Shown one piece after another: positions 46,600-58,724 of a stretch of DNA of 64,000 nt (position 1 is its first letter; each line of letters starts with the position of its first letter). The stretch comes from Prostheceraeus crozeri (taxonomy: Eukaryota; Platyhelminthes; Polycladida; Euryleptidae). The translations under genes were made by a program, and so were the position numbers. Below the pieces are notes generated by a model, which was not told the DNA's origin, did no database searches, and saw only the letters and a list, made by a program, of their open reading frames with translations. The stretch spans positions 1 to 64,000 of the forward strand of contig CAJQUW010004571.1 of assembly GCA_907163375.1 (NCBI GenBank). Reading direction: 5' to 3'.

Positions 46600-47370
46600 T
46601 AGAAAAAGAAACGCCACTACCGCTCACTGCTTAGATATGTTCTGAATAGCACAATTTCATATGCATTCGACTTATTGAAGATGTGGAATGAGCGACTGTT
46701 TCATAGACAGTTTACAACGGTCTGTGCAAAGCCGGTATGAAAAAACGGAAACCTTTTTTGCGAGTACAAAGGAGATTGAGAGAAAGATGCTAAGAAAAGG
46801 AGGCATGTGAAGAGAAATTTGGAGGTAGGTGATATTTGCGAATGAGAGCAAGTTTTGAAGATTGAGGAATCACAGGCGGATGCAAGCCTTTAAGAATGGA
46901 TGAGTGAATCAAAGCTGAGAGCTACAGATACGTTAGTTCTATTAATGTTCTGACGTTATGAGCGATCTGATGTTATGATCTCAGTGATTTACTAATTCTG
47001 AAATCTTTCCTGAAATTCGAAAAGGGTGAATATTTACGTTAATACACAGACTATACAGCTTTTTTAAAGCATCGATAACAGACTGCCGGATTCCATCTTT
47101 CGTGAAACATAGCTTATCATTGGCTGATCAGTTTCACCATGTTAGAAGCAATCGAAGGATAGAACGGCCAGAGATAAAGGATAGAAGATTACCAGATCTT
47201 AATCTTATCGAACATGTGTGATGAGATCTGGTGAAGAGGAAATATCAAAAAGAGGTGGCATTAACTGTTTGAATCCATTGTGGTCGAAGAGTGGATGACC
47301 ACTCCTCAGAGCGCAATTGCTAACTTGATAATAATACATGTAAATACGAGCGCATTTAAGCACCGAAGAA
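46600..47370 (+). pseudogene. Decayed Tc1-like transposase
   Basis: Pieces in order on the plus strand: VIFANESKF (about 46825, the equivalent of the WSDESRF motif with Asn in place of the catalytic Asp), then DQFHHVRSNRR (about 47127) and PDLNLIEHV (about 47190, the third-residue motif), then VVEEWMTTPQSAIANLI (about 47285). Stops and frame changes interrupt it throughout. The helix-turn-helix part and inverted ends were not found. Confidence 0.55.
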
Positions 47371-47379
47371 TCACAACTG

Positions 47380-48680
47380 TAATAAATTCATCAGGTCTCC
47401 CTCGCTATTGACGTTTTATAATCTTATCGAAAGTATCACTGTTTATCATCAAACTAATTACTTTTCTAAACTTATGCAATCTTAGAAGCATATATTGCAG
47501 CATGGCAGAGGTTTTGACATGTACATGTATATGTTTGATCATAACTAAAAGGTGACAAACATCTTTGGGATTAGTGTACTGCACCTTCATTTGGTCCTCC
47601 ATTTTCCCTCCACATCTTCATCATATTGACGTATATATTTGACCAAGCGGCGAGAGAGGTTAGTCATGTTTCAAGTTTGTCCAAAAGCGGAACAAAAGTT
47701 ATAAATTCTCTCGATAAATTTATTGGCCAAATAAACGATAAGTTATGATACAAACTGACAGGGCCATCGGCGTCCAGCGCCTTCTCTCGGTCGATGTTAA
47801 GTGCTATTAAGCATTTTTCTTATAACTTTTCTTCCATCATAGTATTTTCTTTGTCGTTTCATTGTTGTAAGGGCATGTTAACACCATGATACACTTTTAT
47901 GCATAGAAGTGGATAATAGTACACTAGAATGGAAGTTTGATATCTTGCCTATGTACAATGATGGCACATGGAAAAATCTATGGTTTGTAGATCAGATTCG
48001 ATCTAAAACATTGTATCATAGTGAAACTTTTTTACAAGTTGGTTGTGAAAGTTGCTGACACCTAATTACAGGATTTTTATGAAGAGAATTGCAAGTGAGA
48101 TGGCGGCATTGTTTCATGTGAAGTAGCCTACTATTCCATGGATTAATATAGTGTGTCTATTTGTAGCAGTCACTGACAACTATTTTCCAATGTTTCAATA
48201 TTGCAATGCGAATCAAAAATTGGTTCACAAAGTCAGAATTGAAAGTGGTCGGTGTGCTGTTTGTAAGAACATCTGAAGTATTCACAGATAGAAAGTCTAA
48301 TTATTGGATAATTTCTTCTTCAAGCGGCTAAGAAGCCTTGCACTTTTCTGGAATAAACACATTGAAAGTTACTTTACCGACAATCATTTCTCAAATAAAT
48401 GAAATGTCGCTGGAACATTTCAATTAATCATTGAATAACACGTGATATTTTGGAAACTGATATTCGAATGCATGTAGAGATTTTGAAAATAATTCAAATT
48501 TAGTGAACAGGGGAACCCTTTAAAGTAAAATGAATACTCTAGGATTTCTTGGCCTCTGATTTCAAGCTGGAGTAATGCATATTCAGTAAATCGACATTTG
48601 TCTGATTATACTATTGATAGATTATCGGAGCGATATTTCAAATGATGAACGTACAGAACGTTTAAAAGGATTTTCTTCTT
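47380..48680. other. No gene seen
   Basis: AT-rich; no supported exon. Confidence 0.55.
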
Positions 48681-49179
48681 TGTCATCCTGTCGGCGCAGC
48701 ATTTTGTAAATTCACTATTGCTTCTGAGTACATGGTCTTTGGACAAGGGCCAACAATCCCGATCAAGAATTGGCCTGATAAATATAAATGCCAATCAAAA
48801 AACATGGAAGCCAGATCGCACAAGTTGCATTTTGCCCCAACTAAGTTCCCCCGGCGTGTGCCATAATTTTCATGCAATTTCCATTCTAGGACTTTCTATG
48901 GTATTGTTAATTTCTATGCTTTTATGTAAACTTTTAATTTTATATTTGGCACACTCTGATTTAACAGCAGCTGCTTTTGATCGCATTTACAATAATATTC
49001 AGACTTGTATCGAGAAAGAGTTTAGCTTCATCGATGGAATCAGCATCGCTAAGTTTTCCAAGATATTTATTTGAACGAAAAGATTAATGTGACATTTATG
49101 TCCGAAGACTTCAAGGGCACAATTACTATCAGGGTGTCTAACAATATCGAATAAAGAGTAAGCACGCATATAAGCAAAT

Positions 49180-49204
49180 ACAGAGAGGAGAGAGAGAGAG
49201 AGAG
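49180..49204. repeat. (AG)n microsatellite at the LINE 3' end
   Basis: An AG run sits immediately beyond the stop of the minus-strand LINE frame. Simple-sequence tails are common at LINE 3' ends. Confidence 0.7.
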
Positions 49205-49969
49205 TCACTGATGAGAGTAAGCGTCGAACAGCAGTTGCTTCTTCAGGTTTCTCTTGAAGATGACAAGTGATGATGCCGATTTCACTTCTGCTGGGAGACT
49301 GTTCCAGACACGAGTCGCCTCTATCGGGAAGGCACGGGCTCCAATGGTCTTCAGACGCGATGTCGGGACAATTAGGGTGTTGTTGTTAGCCGATCGGAGA
49401 TTTTTGCGTGAGGGAACGGAGGACACCGGCTTTAGAAGGGTGGACAGGTAGGCAGGGGCTTCTCTTCGCAGACATTTGAACGTGAGAACGCCCAGTCGAT
49501 AAGTGATCCGCTGTCGCATAGGTAGCCACTGCAGTGAACGCAGGAGGGGGGTCACATCGCGAGAGCACGCTCTGAAAATAATCCGAGCACCTGCATTGAT
49601 TACTGCTTGAAGCCTGTTCAATGCATAGTCAGGGAGACCGTAGACGAGGCTGGAGCAGTAGTCTAGGCGGGAATGGAGGAGGGAAACCAAAAGAGTGGAC
49701 ATCACGGATTCAGGAAGGAAACGACGAATGGAGCGAAGTTGTCGAAGGGCACCAAAGCACTTTGAGACAGTGTTCATAGCATGAGGCTGCATAGTAAGGC
49801 AGCGGTCAAGGAGAATACCAAGGAATATCTTTATCATATATTTCCAAAGTTTCTGGTAAAATATTTCTGTATCATGACGATAACCGCTTATTGTCATCAG
49901 ATCAGTCATAGTATAGCCATGGGCAGCTAGAAATCTGTGGACTGATCGCAGATATCCAGGCAATACCAC
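49205..49969 (-). mobile_element. 5'-truncated CR1/L2-like LINE, RT C-terminal part
   Basis: A 254-codon open frame covers the end of the reverse transcriptase and the region after it: LGILLDRCLTMQPHA, HSRLDYCSSLVYGLPDYALN, LRSLQWLPMRQRI, then RAFPIEATRVWNSLPAEV and FKRNLKKQLLFDA. These are conserved in Jockey-superfamily elements of the CR1/L2 type. The catalytic palm lies in the lost 5' part. The frame has no internal stop, so the insertion is relatively young. Confidence 0.8.
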
Positions 49970-50090
49970 TGGAGGTCAACTATACCAAAAATCAAGTAAT
50001 CAAAAACAATTCTACTTTATCGAACTTTATCAAATATAGATGTACAAAGAAAGTAAAAAAAAATACCATGCAACTTTTTTTATTTTGCAG

Positions 50091-50308
50091 TGATTTTCCT
50101 CTTTTATGCTAGATTCCGTAGATTCCATGGAGAGGTTCTTTGCTACACAGTTAAAAAAAACGATAACTCTCACGAGTGTCATAGCCCTTACAGCATGAAG
50201 CATTCCCTGAAAGTACTTCATTTATCGATTCGTCAGTTGTATACTCGTTTTAGAAATTTCACAAAAATACATCTCGATGCCTATCGAGGGCCAAAATCTC
50301 AGAGAGCA
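50091..50308 (+). CDS. Possible internal exon, unknown protein
   Basis: A strong acceptor (TTTTTTTATTTTGCAG) and a strong donor (GCA|GTAAGT) bound 218 bp that are open in one frame (phase 1 to phase 0). It reads FYARFRRFHGEVLCYTV, HECHSPYSMKHSLK and IRQLYTRFRN. No domain is recognised and neighbouring exons were not found, so it may belong to a decayed element. Confidence 0.3.
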
Positions 50309-50433
50309 GTAAGTAGCTAATGTTCATTTCTGCAAAAATAAACCAATATTTCAAAGAAATGCAATACAGAAATGACTCGCATGACGCAATCCTCCGCTGT
50401 TGACTGCATTTTGATACTGTCTAACATTTCTAT

Positions 50434-51343
50434 CTACAGCATCAAACAGTGAAAATCGAGCTTCAGAATCAGAAACAAGAAAGCGATTGTATTCTGTGCA
50501 TTGTTTGCAGACACTTGCAACATAACCCAGAATATAGCATAACCCAGAATATAGTACAGAATACGCTTGCTGCTTGAATCAATAGGCCATGCATCGGGCT
50601 CTTCATTTAATTTAGATATTATAATATTCAATACTTGGTTTGTGACTTCGTCCCATGAAGGTGATTTAACATCGAGATATTCATGCATCTCGTCAAAATT
50701 AAATTCGAGTACTTCTTTAAATAAACAGCTTAAAATTCGTTTCTTATTCTGCAATTTTTGATCGAGTGACTGCTCTACGACAAAATTCAACACTACGATG
50801 TTTGTCAGAATCAGGATCAGATCAACACAAATATTCTTTCATTGTCGATACATTTGTGTCAATATTTTTCAGTATATTTCAATAAACGACTTGGGATTAC
50901 TGTAATTCCAAATGAATGACTTGAGGAGTGCTTTCTGATTGACAAACTGAGAAAAGAGCGGTGAAGAAATGTGAAAATTCACTCTTCTTTGCGATGGCTT
51001 CCATTAAGGCAATGTATATCTCATCGGTGATAGTGATGGAACCAAGAAGTTTTGATATATTACGGCAATCGCGTAGGTCATAACACCGTCCGGTATAGTG
51101 AATAGAAACCCACTAGGGATTTCAGTAGATTGAGAGCTTCAACATCAAGTCAGATGCTAACGAAGTACCGTCATCCTTCAGGAATGATTTAGCCAGTTCT
51201 TCGCTAACCTGCATCACTGTTGCCCTAAGTATCTCAGCTGTAAGTGGATTATCTCTACGATGCGTTTTTTCAGAGAGTTGAGAACACTGATGGAACAGCA
51301 GTCTTCGCTTTGGGCTTGAGTCTTTCTCAAAATTTCGCGACAT
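50434..51343 (-). pseudogene. Minus-strand open pieces, perhaps one decayed gene
   Basis: Two pieces have protein-like composition: 50434-50793 (FDEMHEYLDVKSPSWDE, then NEEPDAWPIDSSSKRI) and 51122-51343 (SPKRRLLFHQCSQLSEKTHR, ILRATVMQVSEELAKSFL). They lie downstream of the transposase fragment at 52.5 kb on the same strand. A link to that element is inference only. Confidence 0.25.
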
Positions 51344-52459
51344 ATTAGAGTCATTTCTCTGCTTTATAAAATCACCATCAACGACATGATTGCAGTATAG
51401 CTGACTGTGATTTGCGACTCAACCAATTCTTTAAAATGCATGGATCTTTCGGGAATCGATGGAAAGCAATTGCATTGTCAGTCAAATTTGATGAGGCAGA
51501 ACCACCATCACAGCCCACTGCTACGCACTTGTTAACAATTTATGCGATGTTCTACTGATTGTGTTTGTTATCAAAGCAATGCGTCTGATATTAAAAATTT
51601 CAAAGCAGAATTTGTCTATGGATTTCCATGGCTTGATCATCATAGCTTTTGACATTGCATTATAGCCATAGAAATTAACAATACCATAGAAAGTCTGCTT
51701 ATATGATGATGGATTATACATAGACTATGGATTATAGCATAGATTATAGCACTCTTTGCTTTGACATTTTGCAAGTTAAAAGTTGTCTATGTGTAAGATG
51801 AAATCATGGTGGCCAAAAAATTTATAGAAAGCTATGTAAAATTAGATCATAGTCATCCAGTGGCATTGGAAATTTGATAAATTGCCTTAGCGATCAGTCC
51901 AGGTGATAGTATTCTAGCTGTCCATGGTATAGCTTTGAAGTTTTTTCAATTGCTTGTGAGTTGTTCTGGAAACTGCTTTGAGGAGTGTAATTTCAGCCAT
52001 GACAGGTAAGTGATAAACTGTATTTGGGTGAGGCAAATTTTCTATATTCAATTGAAACTGTATAGTCTTCAGATTTTCTTGCGATTTTGGCCTATATTGG
52101 CAAGTAACTCTTTAAAATGTCGGTACCGTCACATTATTTGTCATATAGCGGCATAAAAACAAATATAGTGGGACATTTTCATGGTAAACTGCTTGCTGGC
52201 ATGAATTGATTGCATGGCGGTGCTGACTTTCATGTGACAGTACTGTCTACCACGTGACGGCACTGACCGTTGTGACAGGTATACTGAAAATCCTGTTTTA
52301 ATAATCAATATGCATGGAAATTAATGAAAGGGTCTATTTGTCAGTATTTAAAAAGTAGGCTATCTATTCGTCAAGAACCAGTGCACTGAAATGAAAACAA
52401 TCATTCTATTAAAAATAAACATTCTATGCGTATTTCAGCCTCCTGTTAAATTTACTAGT

Positions 52460-52802
52460 TTAGAAAGTCACATGACTAATGTGAGTAAGCCTTATTAATG
52501 CGGCACAGATCACAAATGAAGTCATCTGCGCATTTCTGACGTGTCCTGATTCCGTGAATGACCATTCTAGATCACTGAATCCAAGCTCAAACGTCATATC
52601 AGACAATGGAAAAAGAGTTATAACGATTTCTATGCTGACTGCTAGGTCCATCGGAAACAACATGAATCGAGTTCACCAAAGAAGTTTCATCCTTAGTCCA
52701 ATTGAAGCCATGCTTCATATGAGCCCAAGCCGCTGATGCATCATGCTTTCGGCAGTTGGACAAATTTGCAAATTTTTTTTCCAGAAGCATGGAATACTCC
52801 AC
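52460..52802 (-). pseudogene. Transposase fragment related to the 15.4-kb DDE transposon
   Basis: The minus strand reads NSIHVVSDGPSSQHRNRY and, after a frame change, LGFSDLEWSFTESGH. These correspond to the second-Asp and Glu motifs of exon 4 of the element at 15.4-20.8 kb (VVSDSPTSQYRNR and WLYTEAGHGKG). Sequence divergence is large, so it comes from a different subfamily. Confidence 0.55.
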
Positions 52803-54080
52803 TTTTAAAGTTATTGATTATTGCAAGCTCCAAAATCGCATACTTGAATCTCTGAATGATATTCTGTGTTCCAGTTGAAAAATCGATGTGTAATAAAAAC
52901 ACTTTCGTGCAACTTGGCTTTCAATCAATGAATCTCTTGGAATTGGCGGTGAATGTTATAAACATGCTTTCGAAGCGGTTTAAGACATTTGTGAATTTTC
53001 TGTGAGTCACCCAAAGTTTAAATTCTGACGGACTACACCATTTCCAGATTTATTTCAGGAAAAATGAGATATATTTCAGAATTATGAAATGTTTTTCAGA
53101 ATCCATAAATTGCTTTTCAGAAAGATAAAAAGCATTTCGAATTTAGTTAATTGTATTTCAAAAAGATAGTATGTATTTAAGAAATAGTCATATACATTCC
53201 AGAGCGTGAAATGTTCTTCAAAAGATTTTACTTTAATTTCAGATCCGTGAAATATATTTCCTATTTCATCAGTCGTATTTCAGATACATGATTTGTATTT
53301 CAGAAATCATGAAATATAATTGAGAAAACGTGAATAATATTTCAGAAGTGTGATTTGTTATTCAAGAGATGTTATTTATATTTCAGATCGGTAAAATTTG
53401 TTCAATCTTTCATTAGTTGTTCTTCAGATGCAATATTTGAAATTCAGAAATTGCAAAATATAATTGAGGAACTGAAAGTAGAATTTCAAAAACGCTAGAT
53501 GTAGTTCAGTTGACATGAGATGTTTTTCATAAATGTGAAATGAATATAATCATCTGTTAACTTCATTTCAAAATTGTAAATTATATTTCAGATGCAGCTA
53601 CTTGAATTTCAGAAATGTAAAATGTATTTAAGGAGCTGTTTGATGTTATTCAGAATTGGAATATGTATTTAAGAAAGCGTCAGATGTTTTTCAGTACTAT
53701 AAAAAGTATTTGAGCAAGAGTAAATTGTGATTCAGATGACGTAAAATGTATTTCAGAAAATGTATCTAGCGTTTTTGAAATTCAACTTTCAGTTCCTCAA
53801 TTATATTTTGCAATTTCTGAATTTCAAATATTGCATCTGAAAAACAACTAATGAAAGATGGAACAAATTTTACCGATTTGAAATATAAATAACATCTCTT
53901 GAATAACAAATCACACTTCTGAAATATTATTCACGTTTTCTCAATTATATTTCATGATTTCTGAAATACAAATCATGTATCTGAAATACAACTGATGAAA
54001 TAGGAAATATATTTCACGGATCTGAAATTAAAGTAAAATCTTTTGAAAAACATTTCACGCTTCTGGGATGTATATGACTA

Positions 54081-55428
54081 CAGATTGTTTCATAAAAAAT
54101 GGATCACCCTTAAACATCGCCTTAACTTCAACTTTGTCTAACTCCGCCAAACTTGAACGAATTTCTCTGAAATTTGGAAGATATGTCAGTTGTGCTTACT
54201 AATATCATTGTTGGAAATTTCAAGCATGAATATTGAGTTGTTTTCCTGTTATAGATAAAAAAGTAGTAGATAATTTGATCTTCATTTAGCAATATTACAC
54301 AAAATCATACCTCACTCTTATAAAATTACATTTGTTTCCTTTGTTATGTAATATGTTCTACAAGCCAAAAGCTATCAAGCAAAACAAAAATAAAGAAAAT
54401 CGGTCAATCAGAGCCAGTATAGCACCATTATTCATCAACAATAATGTAACTGCTACATGTGATTAACTGGACTTCATGTTCCATAGCTTCCTGACTTCGT
54501 TGCGGTGGTGTTGGCAGCACTCCTGATTGCTTTCAGCTATCTCTTACCGGTTGAAAACAATACAAAGCACAAATGAACAATAACGAGATCGCATTCACAA
54601 AAGGCAAAGTGTCAGCCTTGCTAGAACTAGGGTTTTCTTTGCGAGCTACAAGCAAGCGACTAAATGTCCCTTACACGAATGTGCATCGATGGCATAATGA
54701 TGATTTACGACTCTGTCGTAAAGAGGGCTCTGGCCGTCCACGCAAAACATCCAAACGTAGAGACCGCCTAATTTTGAGATTTGTTAAAGTTTGATCCAAG
54801 TCTCTCGTTAACTGAGATGGCTGCACTAGACTCGTCTATTTCTAAGTCCACTATTCGTAGAAGACTTATTGAGTCGAATTTCAAGAGCTGTAAGAGGCCT
54901 TCTCAGATCGAATTATCAGATCAGCATACAAAAAGACGTCTCAGATGGGCAATGAGTCATTGTCACTGGCGAAATCAATGGGATCGGGTTGTCTGGTCTG
55001 ATGAGGCATCAGTCCGTCTGAAGGATTAGGGCTTAGGACATTATCTTGGCCAGCTCGTTCTCCTGATCTGAATCCCATAGAAAATGTATGGAGTATTCTA
55101 AAACGTAACGTTCGTCGTTCACTGCTACCTACAGATGGCGTATCACAACTTACGTCACTGTTAAAAAGAGAGTGGAGAAAGTTAGATCAGTCAAAAATCA
55201 ACGATATCATCGAATCAATGCCTAGACGAATTGGTAATGTCATTGACAATAAGGGTAGGGCCACAAAATATTAGCTTCTCAAGAACCGTTACTGTATAGC
55301 TTATCAGATTATATAAGGACATTTAAATATATTAGGGACATGAAATAACATGAAAAATGCTTTCTGTATCATACTTATGTTTTATTCAGTCAAATTTTAG
55401 GATGATCCACTTTTTATGAAACGGACTG
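54081..55428 (+). mobile_element. Tc1-like DNA transposon inserted in the foldback arm
   Basis: The ends are CAGATTGTTTCATAAAAAAT and, inverted, CAGTCCGTTTCATAAAAAGT, flanked by TA at 54079-54080 and 55429-55430, the Tc1/mariner target duplication. The transposase gene runs 54573-55274. An extra 98-bp copy of the 3' end follows at 55429-55526. Confidence 0.85.
54573..55274 (+). pseudogene. Tc1-like transposase, frameshifted and internally deleted
   Basis: The ATG at 54573 begins MNNNEIAFTKGKVSALLELG, a paired-type helix-turn-helix, followed by SGRPRKTSKRRDR. A frameshift near 54780 leads to SKSTIRRRLIESNFKSCKR and WDRVVWSDEASVRL, which holds the first catalytic Asp. The frame stops, and the next family motif is already WPARSPDLNPIENVW, so the QDNDP-type segment with the second Asp has been deleted. 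The end is RRIGNVIDNKGRATKY. Family proteins are about 340 residues; about 230 remain. Confidence 0.85.
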
Positions 55429-55526
55429 TATTAGGGATATGAAATAACATGAAAAATGCTCTCTGTATCATACTTATGTTTTATTTAGTCAAATTTTAGG
55501 ATGATCCACTTTTTATGAAACGGACT
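55429..55526 (+). repeat. 98-bp tandem duplication of the Tc1 3' end
   Basis: It repeats about 55330-55428 with only a few substitutions (for example GGGATATG for GGGACATG). The second copy joins the resumed foldback arm directly at ACGGACT|AATC. Confidence 0.85.
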
Positions 55527-56262
55527 AATCTTTTTGAAATACAATTAACTAAATTCGAAACACTGTTCATTTTTCTGAAAAACAACTAATAAGCTAGGAA
55601 TCATACTTCACGAATGTTGAAATAAATCTGGAAATGGTGTAGAATGGTTTCTTCAAAATCTCGATATTCTTCTCCGTAGAATTTTAAATTTTCCATCGGA
55701 CCTGAGATGCTTTTCATCAGTGTATCCAATTAGAAATTACGAGTAGAATCACAGCGATATTGATACTCCAGTATTGACATTCATTGCAAATAACGCACAT
55801 GCAATCTTTCGAGTTCGAGTTGCAGAACGGTTTCTCTCATCAAATTTCGCGAATTTGCAGTCATTTTTCTTAAAAGTTTGCTCATTTTTACGATGCCGTT
55901 GCCATCAGTTCGCTCACTACGTTCACTAAACTAGTCTGCTGTTTAGATTTATGAGATGTATAAATGCGCATTTAAAGAGAGCTAGAACCTGAGGTAGAAG
56001 TACAATTAATGCCCATGAAATATCACATGTCAAATACATGATATGCAAGTATGCTGCACTACCTAAACATTCCCGCAGATTATAGGCTACATGACGTGAA
56101 TGAAAATTCTTCATGAAATATGAAGAATGAAAATTACAAACAAATTTTGAGAAAAGTATTTAATTCATCGAATAGGATACAGGTGAGCTAAGTCTTATTC
56201 ATTTAAAACAAGGAGTTTTGACATTCATAAAGGTAGGTAAGCATTAATCCAATGTCAATTTA

Positions 56263-56485
56263 CCGGTACTGTGGCCTTGTGGTAGAGTGTTCGCTCTGCG
56301 TCCGGGAGACCTTGGTTCAAATCTTGGTCGGGTCAAACCTAAGACTTCTAAAATAGGTACACTCTGCATTCTTGCTAAACACTCAGCACGAAAAAGAATG
56401 AGAGTGGTAAATGACAACTCGGCCACATGGAAGAAATGCTCCGTGCCTAATGTGCTTCCGAGTACAAACAACGTTCATTCATTTT
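56263..56485 (+). mobile_element. tRNA-derived SINE
   Basis: A tRNA-like head contains a box-A-like TTGTGGTAGAGTGTTC (about 56278) and a box-B-like GGTTCAAATCT (56314-56324), spaced as in tRNA genes. A non-tRNA body follows (TTGCTAAACACTCAGCACG). The head is not a plausible functional tRNA because pairing of the acceptor and anticodon stems is poor. Transcription would be by RNA polymerase III, and mobilisation by a LINE. Confidence 0.75.
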
Positions 56486-56936
56486 TTCATTTAAATGATA
56501 TGTCAATTATCATATCAAAAAAATAAGTTGGAAAAATAGACAAAATAACCGAAGATATACAACCCTCAACTCTCGGTTTTCTAATTTTTCGGCCGGTTTC
56601 GATTTTTCTGAAAATCGTGGTTTCGGTTAACCGCCGGGAACTTGCGTTTAATATGCAGATCCTTGTCTTCACAATCGAGTCGTGTTCTATTATGAATGGT
56701 TTAATGCCAAAATGTTTTGTAGTCTCAGTGTGAGTACTTGTTAATGCTTGCTGTACACTTCAATCAAGGATAATCAATTGTAATGCGTCGGCCAAATTGA
56801 AATGAAAACATTATGCTTTCACGGCTGCGATGCGGGCCTATCTCTTAAAGAGGATTCAAAACGAAGACGAACTTTCTTTGAGAAATTACGGCATCTGCGG
56901 ACAGATCCGACCTGCGCCATCTACGCGCCATCCACA

Positions 56937-57385
56937 GAATTAGACAGGTCGTCTCTTCTTCCGTTTGACTAGAAGGGAAGCATTGGAATATGTAACGTAA
57001 ATGAAATGGCACAATCTCCTGACTAAATACCATAGCAACCGAACAATGAGCAGCCACTTCAACATTAATAAACACGCCAAATTGTGTGAAGTTTCAGTGA
57101 CTGTTATAAACCGGATCACACAGCAAAGAGACACAGACGATGTCAAGTTTTATAGAGAAGTTTGTGAACGTTTTTTCATGCGCCTGCTAACTCTTTTAAA
57201 ATGATCGGAAGGCCCAACATTATCGAGAAAACTTTTGTGCAATGATCTGCATTCTTCGAATCTGAAGAAATCGTGGCAGTCGGAGCATTTTGAAGGAATT
57301 CACAGCAATCTGCAAGCGACGCACGACTATTTTTCCTATCTCTGTAAGGTATTAAAAATTTATTTTTGCCCACTTATTAAGTTCC
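56937..57385 (-). repeat. Dispersed repeat R2, longest copy, inverted
   Basis: It contains the inverse of 33895-34245 and, beyond, the inverse of 32730-32810 (the stretch with GCGACGCACGACT-TTTTTCCTATCTC), so it joins segments that are separate at 32.7 and 33.9 kb. This shows those two are parts of one family. Confidence 0.7.
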
Positions 57386-57610
57386 TGCATGTGCCATCTG
57401 TTTGAATCAGCTTGCACTTCTAACAAAGTGATACGATTAAACAATCTAATTCTGTGGCGCCATCACTTCCGATGCAGTTTACTGCAACCTTGTCGACATG
57501 CTGCCATCGAACGAGGCGATTTTTCAGTTCGCTCAGTTCCTCACTCATTTGAGGTTCTACATGCTCACTCAGTTTGCCGTTCATTTTGAAATTGCGCTTG
57601 GTCGTTCAGC

Positions 57611-58245
57611 CGTAGAGCAGTCTAAGTAGGTATATAGTGGATAGAGCGTCGACTAAAAAATGTCAGGATACAGCGAAAAATTTTATATCAAAGATTTAGT
57701 TTTTTCGGAGATTGCGTTCCTGTAGTCCAAAAAAATATTTTATCAATTTTTAAGAAGCTAAATTTATGCAAATTGTTCATCTGTTTATATACTAGCGATT
57801 TGGTGCCTATGTATAAGTGGTGTGAAACATTGGATATCAAAAGGAATGAAAATTTACTAGCAGGTATCTCAATTAAACGGAAGTTAAGCTGATTGTCAAG
57901 GAAATTTCATGAACCTCATTATAATGCAATTTCATGGAAAAGTTGAGATATTATTGTGCTTCTAGGCTGAAATTTCTTGGCATGATTTTATGATCCACTA
58001 AATTTAAGTTTCATTTCTTGAATCTCATTAGTAGTGTAGGCACATTTACATATTTTACAGTTAATGATCATTGTCTTTGATTATGATATTTTGCTCTTTC
58101 AGTGCCAGGTAATTGTGATACGATCACGTTTAAGAAAATTCTCCTAATAAAAAGTCTGAGCATTGAAGTAGTCATCCATCGAATTGCTGATTTGATTAAT
58201 ATTAACTCTCCAAGATGTCATGAGACGGAGGATTTGTATCATGAC
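57611..58245 (-). mobile_element. ATAGAGTAGG element, copy E (diverged)
   Basis: It follows copy B in order and orientation from CGTAGAGCAGTCTAAGTAGG to about the position of the open piece, with much lower similarity. It is the oldest copy in the window. Confidence 0.6.
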
Positions 58246-58724
58246 GGCGCACGAGATTCAACAAGCACTAGTTATCGCACTCTGGGATTCGTCGAGACTG
58301 AAAGTCGAGACGAAGCCTAGACTGCGATATCTACCTTATTGCTTGACAGCGCGTCGGAGACGAATTGCAGTTTCAGCACGCTGTGATACTCGTACTTTGA
58401 TGACACTTTAATCCACCATTTAGAAAATTAACTACATAGAACGGTTCAATCTATTCATCTTGTCAATGCTGTCATTCAATCTGAAACAGAGCTGCCGACA
58501 GAACGCTAAGTTAGCGTCCTCATAGCGTAAACCATTGATAATGATCATTCGATTTCTATGGCTCAAAATAGCAATGCAATGCTTGCCAATCGCTCCATGA
58601 TAGAGTTCTTAAAGTGAAAGCTACATTAGCGCAACCATAGAGTCGTTTATCAGAATATTTGACAAGTGCTCCAGAATAACTCTCTACTTAACCATTGTAA
58701 ATATCAATTGTTCTATTTCTATGT

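Larger units (their letters stand above)
53033..55642. mobile_element. Large foldback element, interrupted by Tc1
   Basis: The termini CTACACCATTTCCAGATTTA (53033) and its inverse (ending 55642) bound arms made of a degenerate tandem motif around ATTTCAGA/TGAAAT with a period near 30 bp. The left arm is 53033-53501, the spacer 53502-53763, the right arm 53764-54080 plus 55527-55642. The arm is broken by a Tc1 element with duplicated 3' end. No coding capacity. No target duplication was recognised. Confidence 0.8.

Noticed and set aside
56263-56340. tRNA gene
   Set aside because: Box A and box B are present, but the stems pair poorly and a SINE body follows, so it is a tRNA-derived SINE head.
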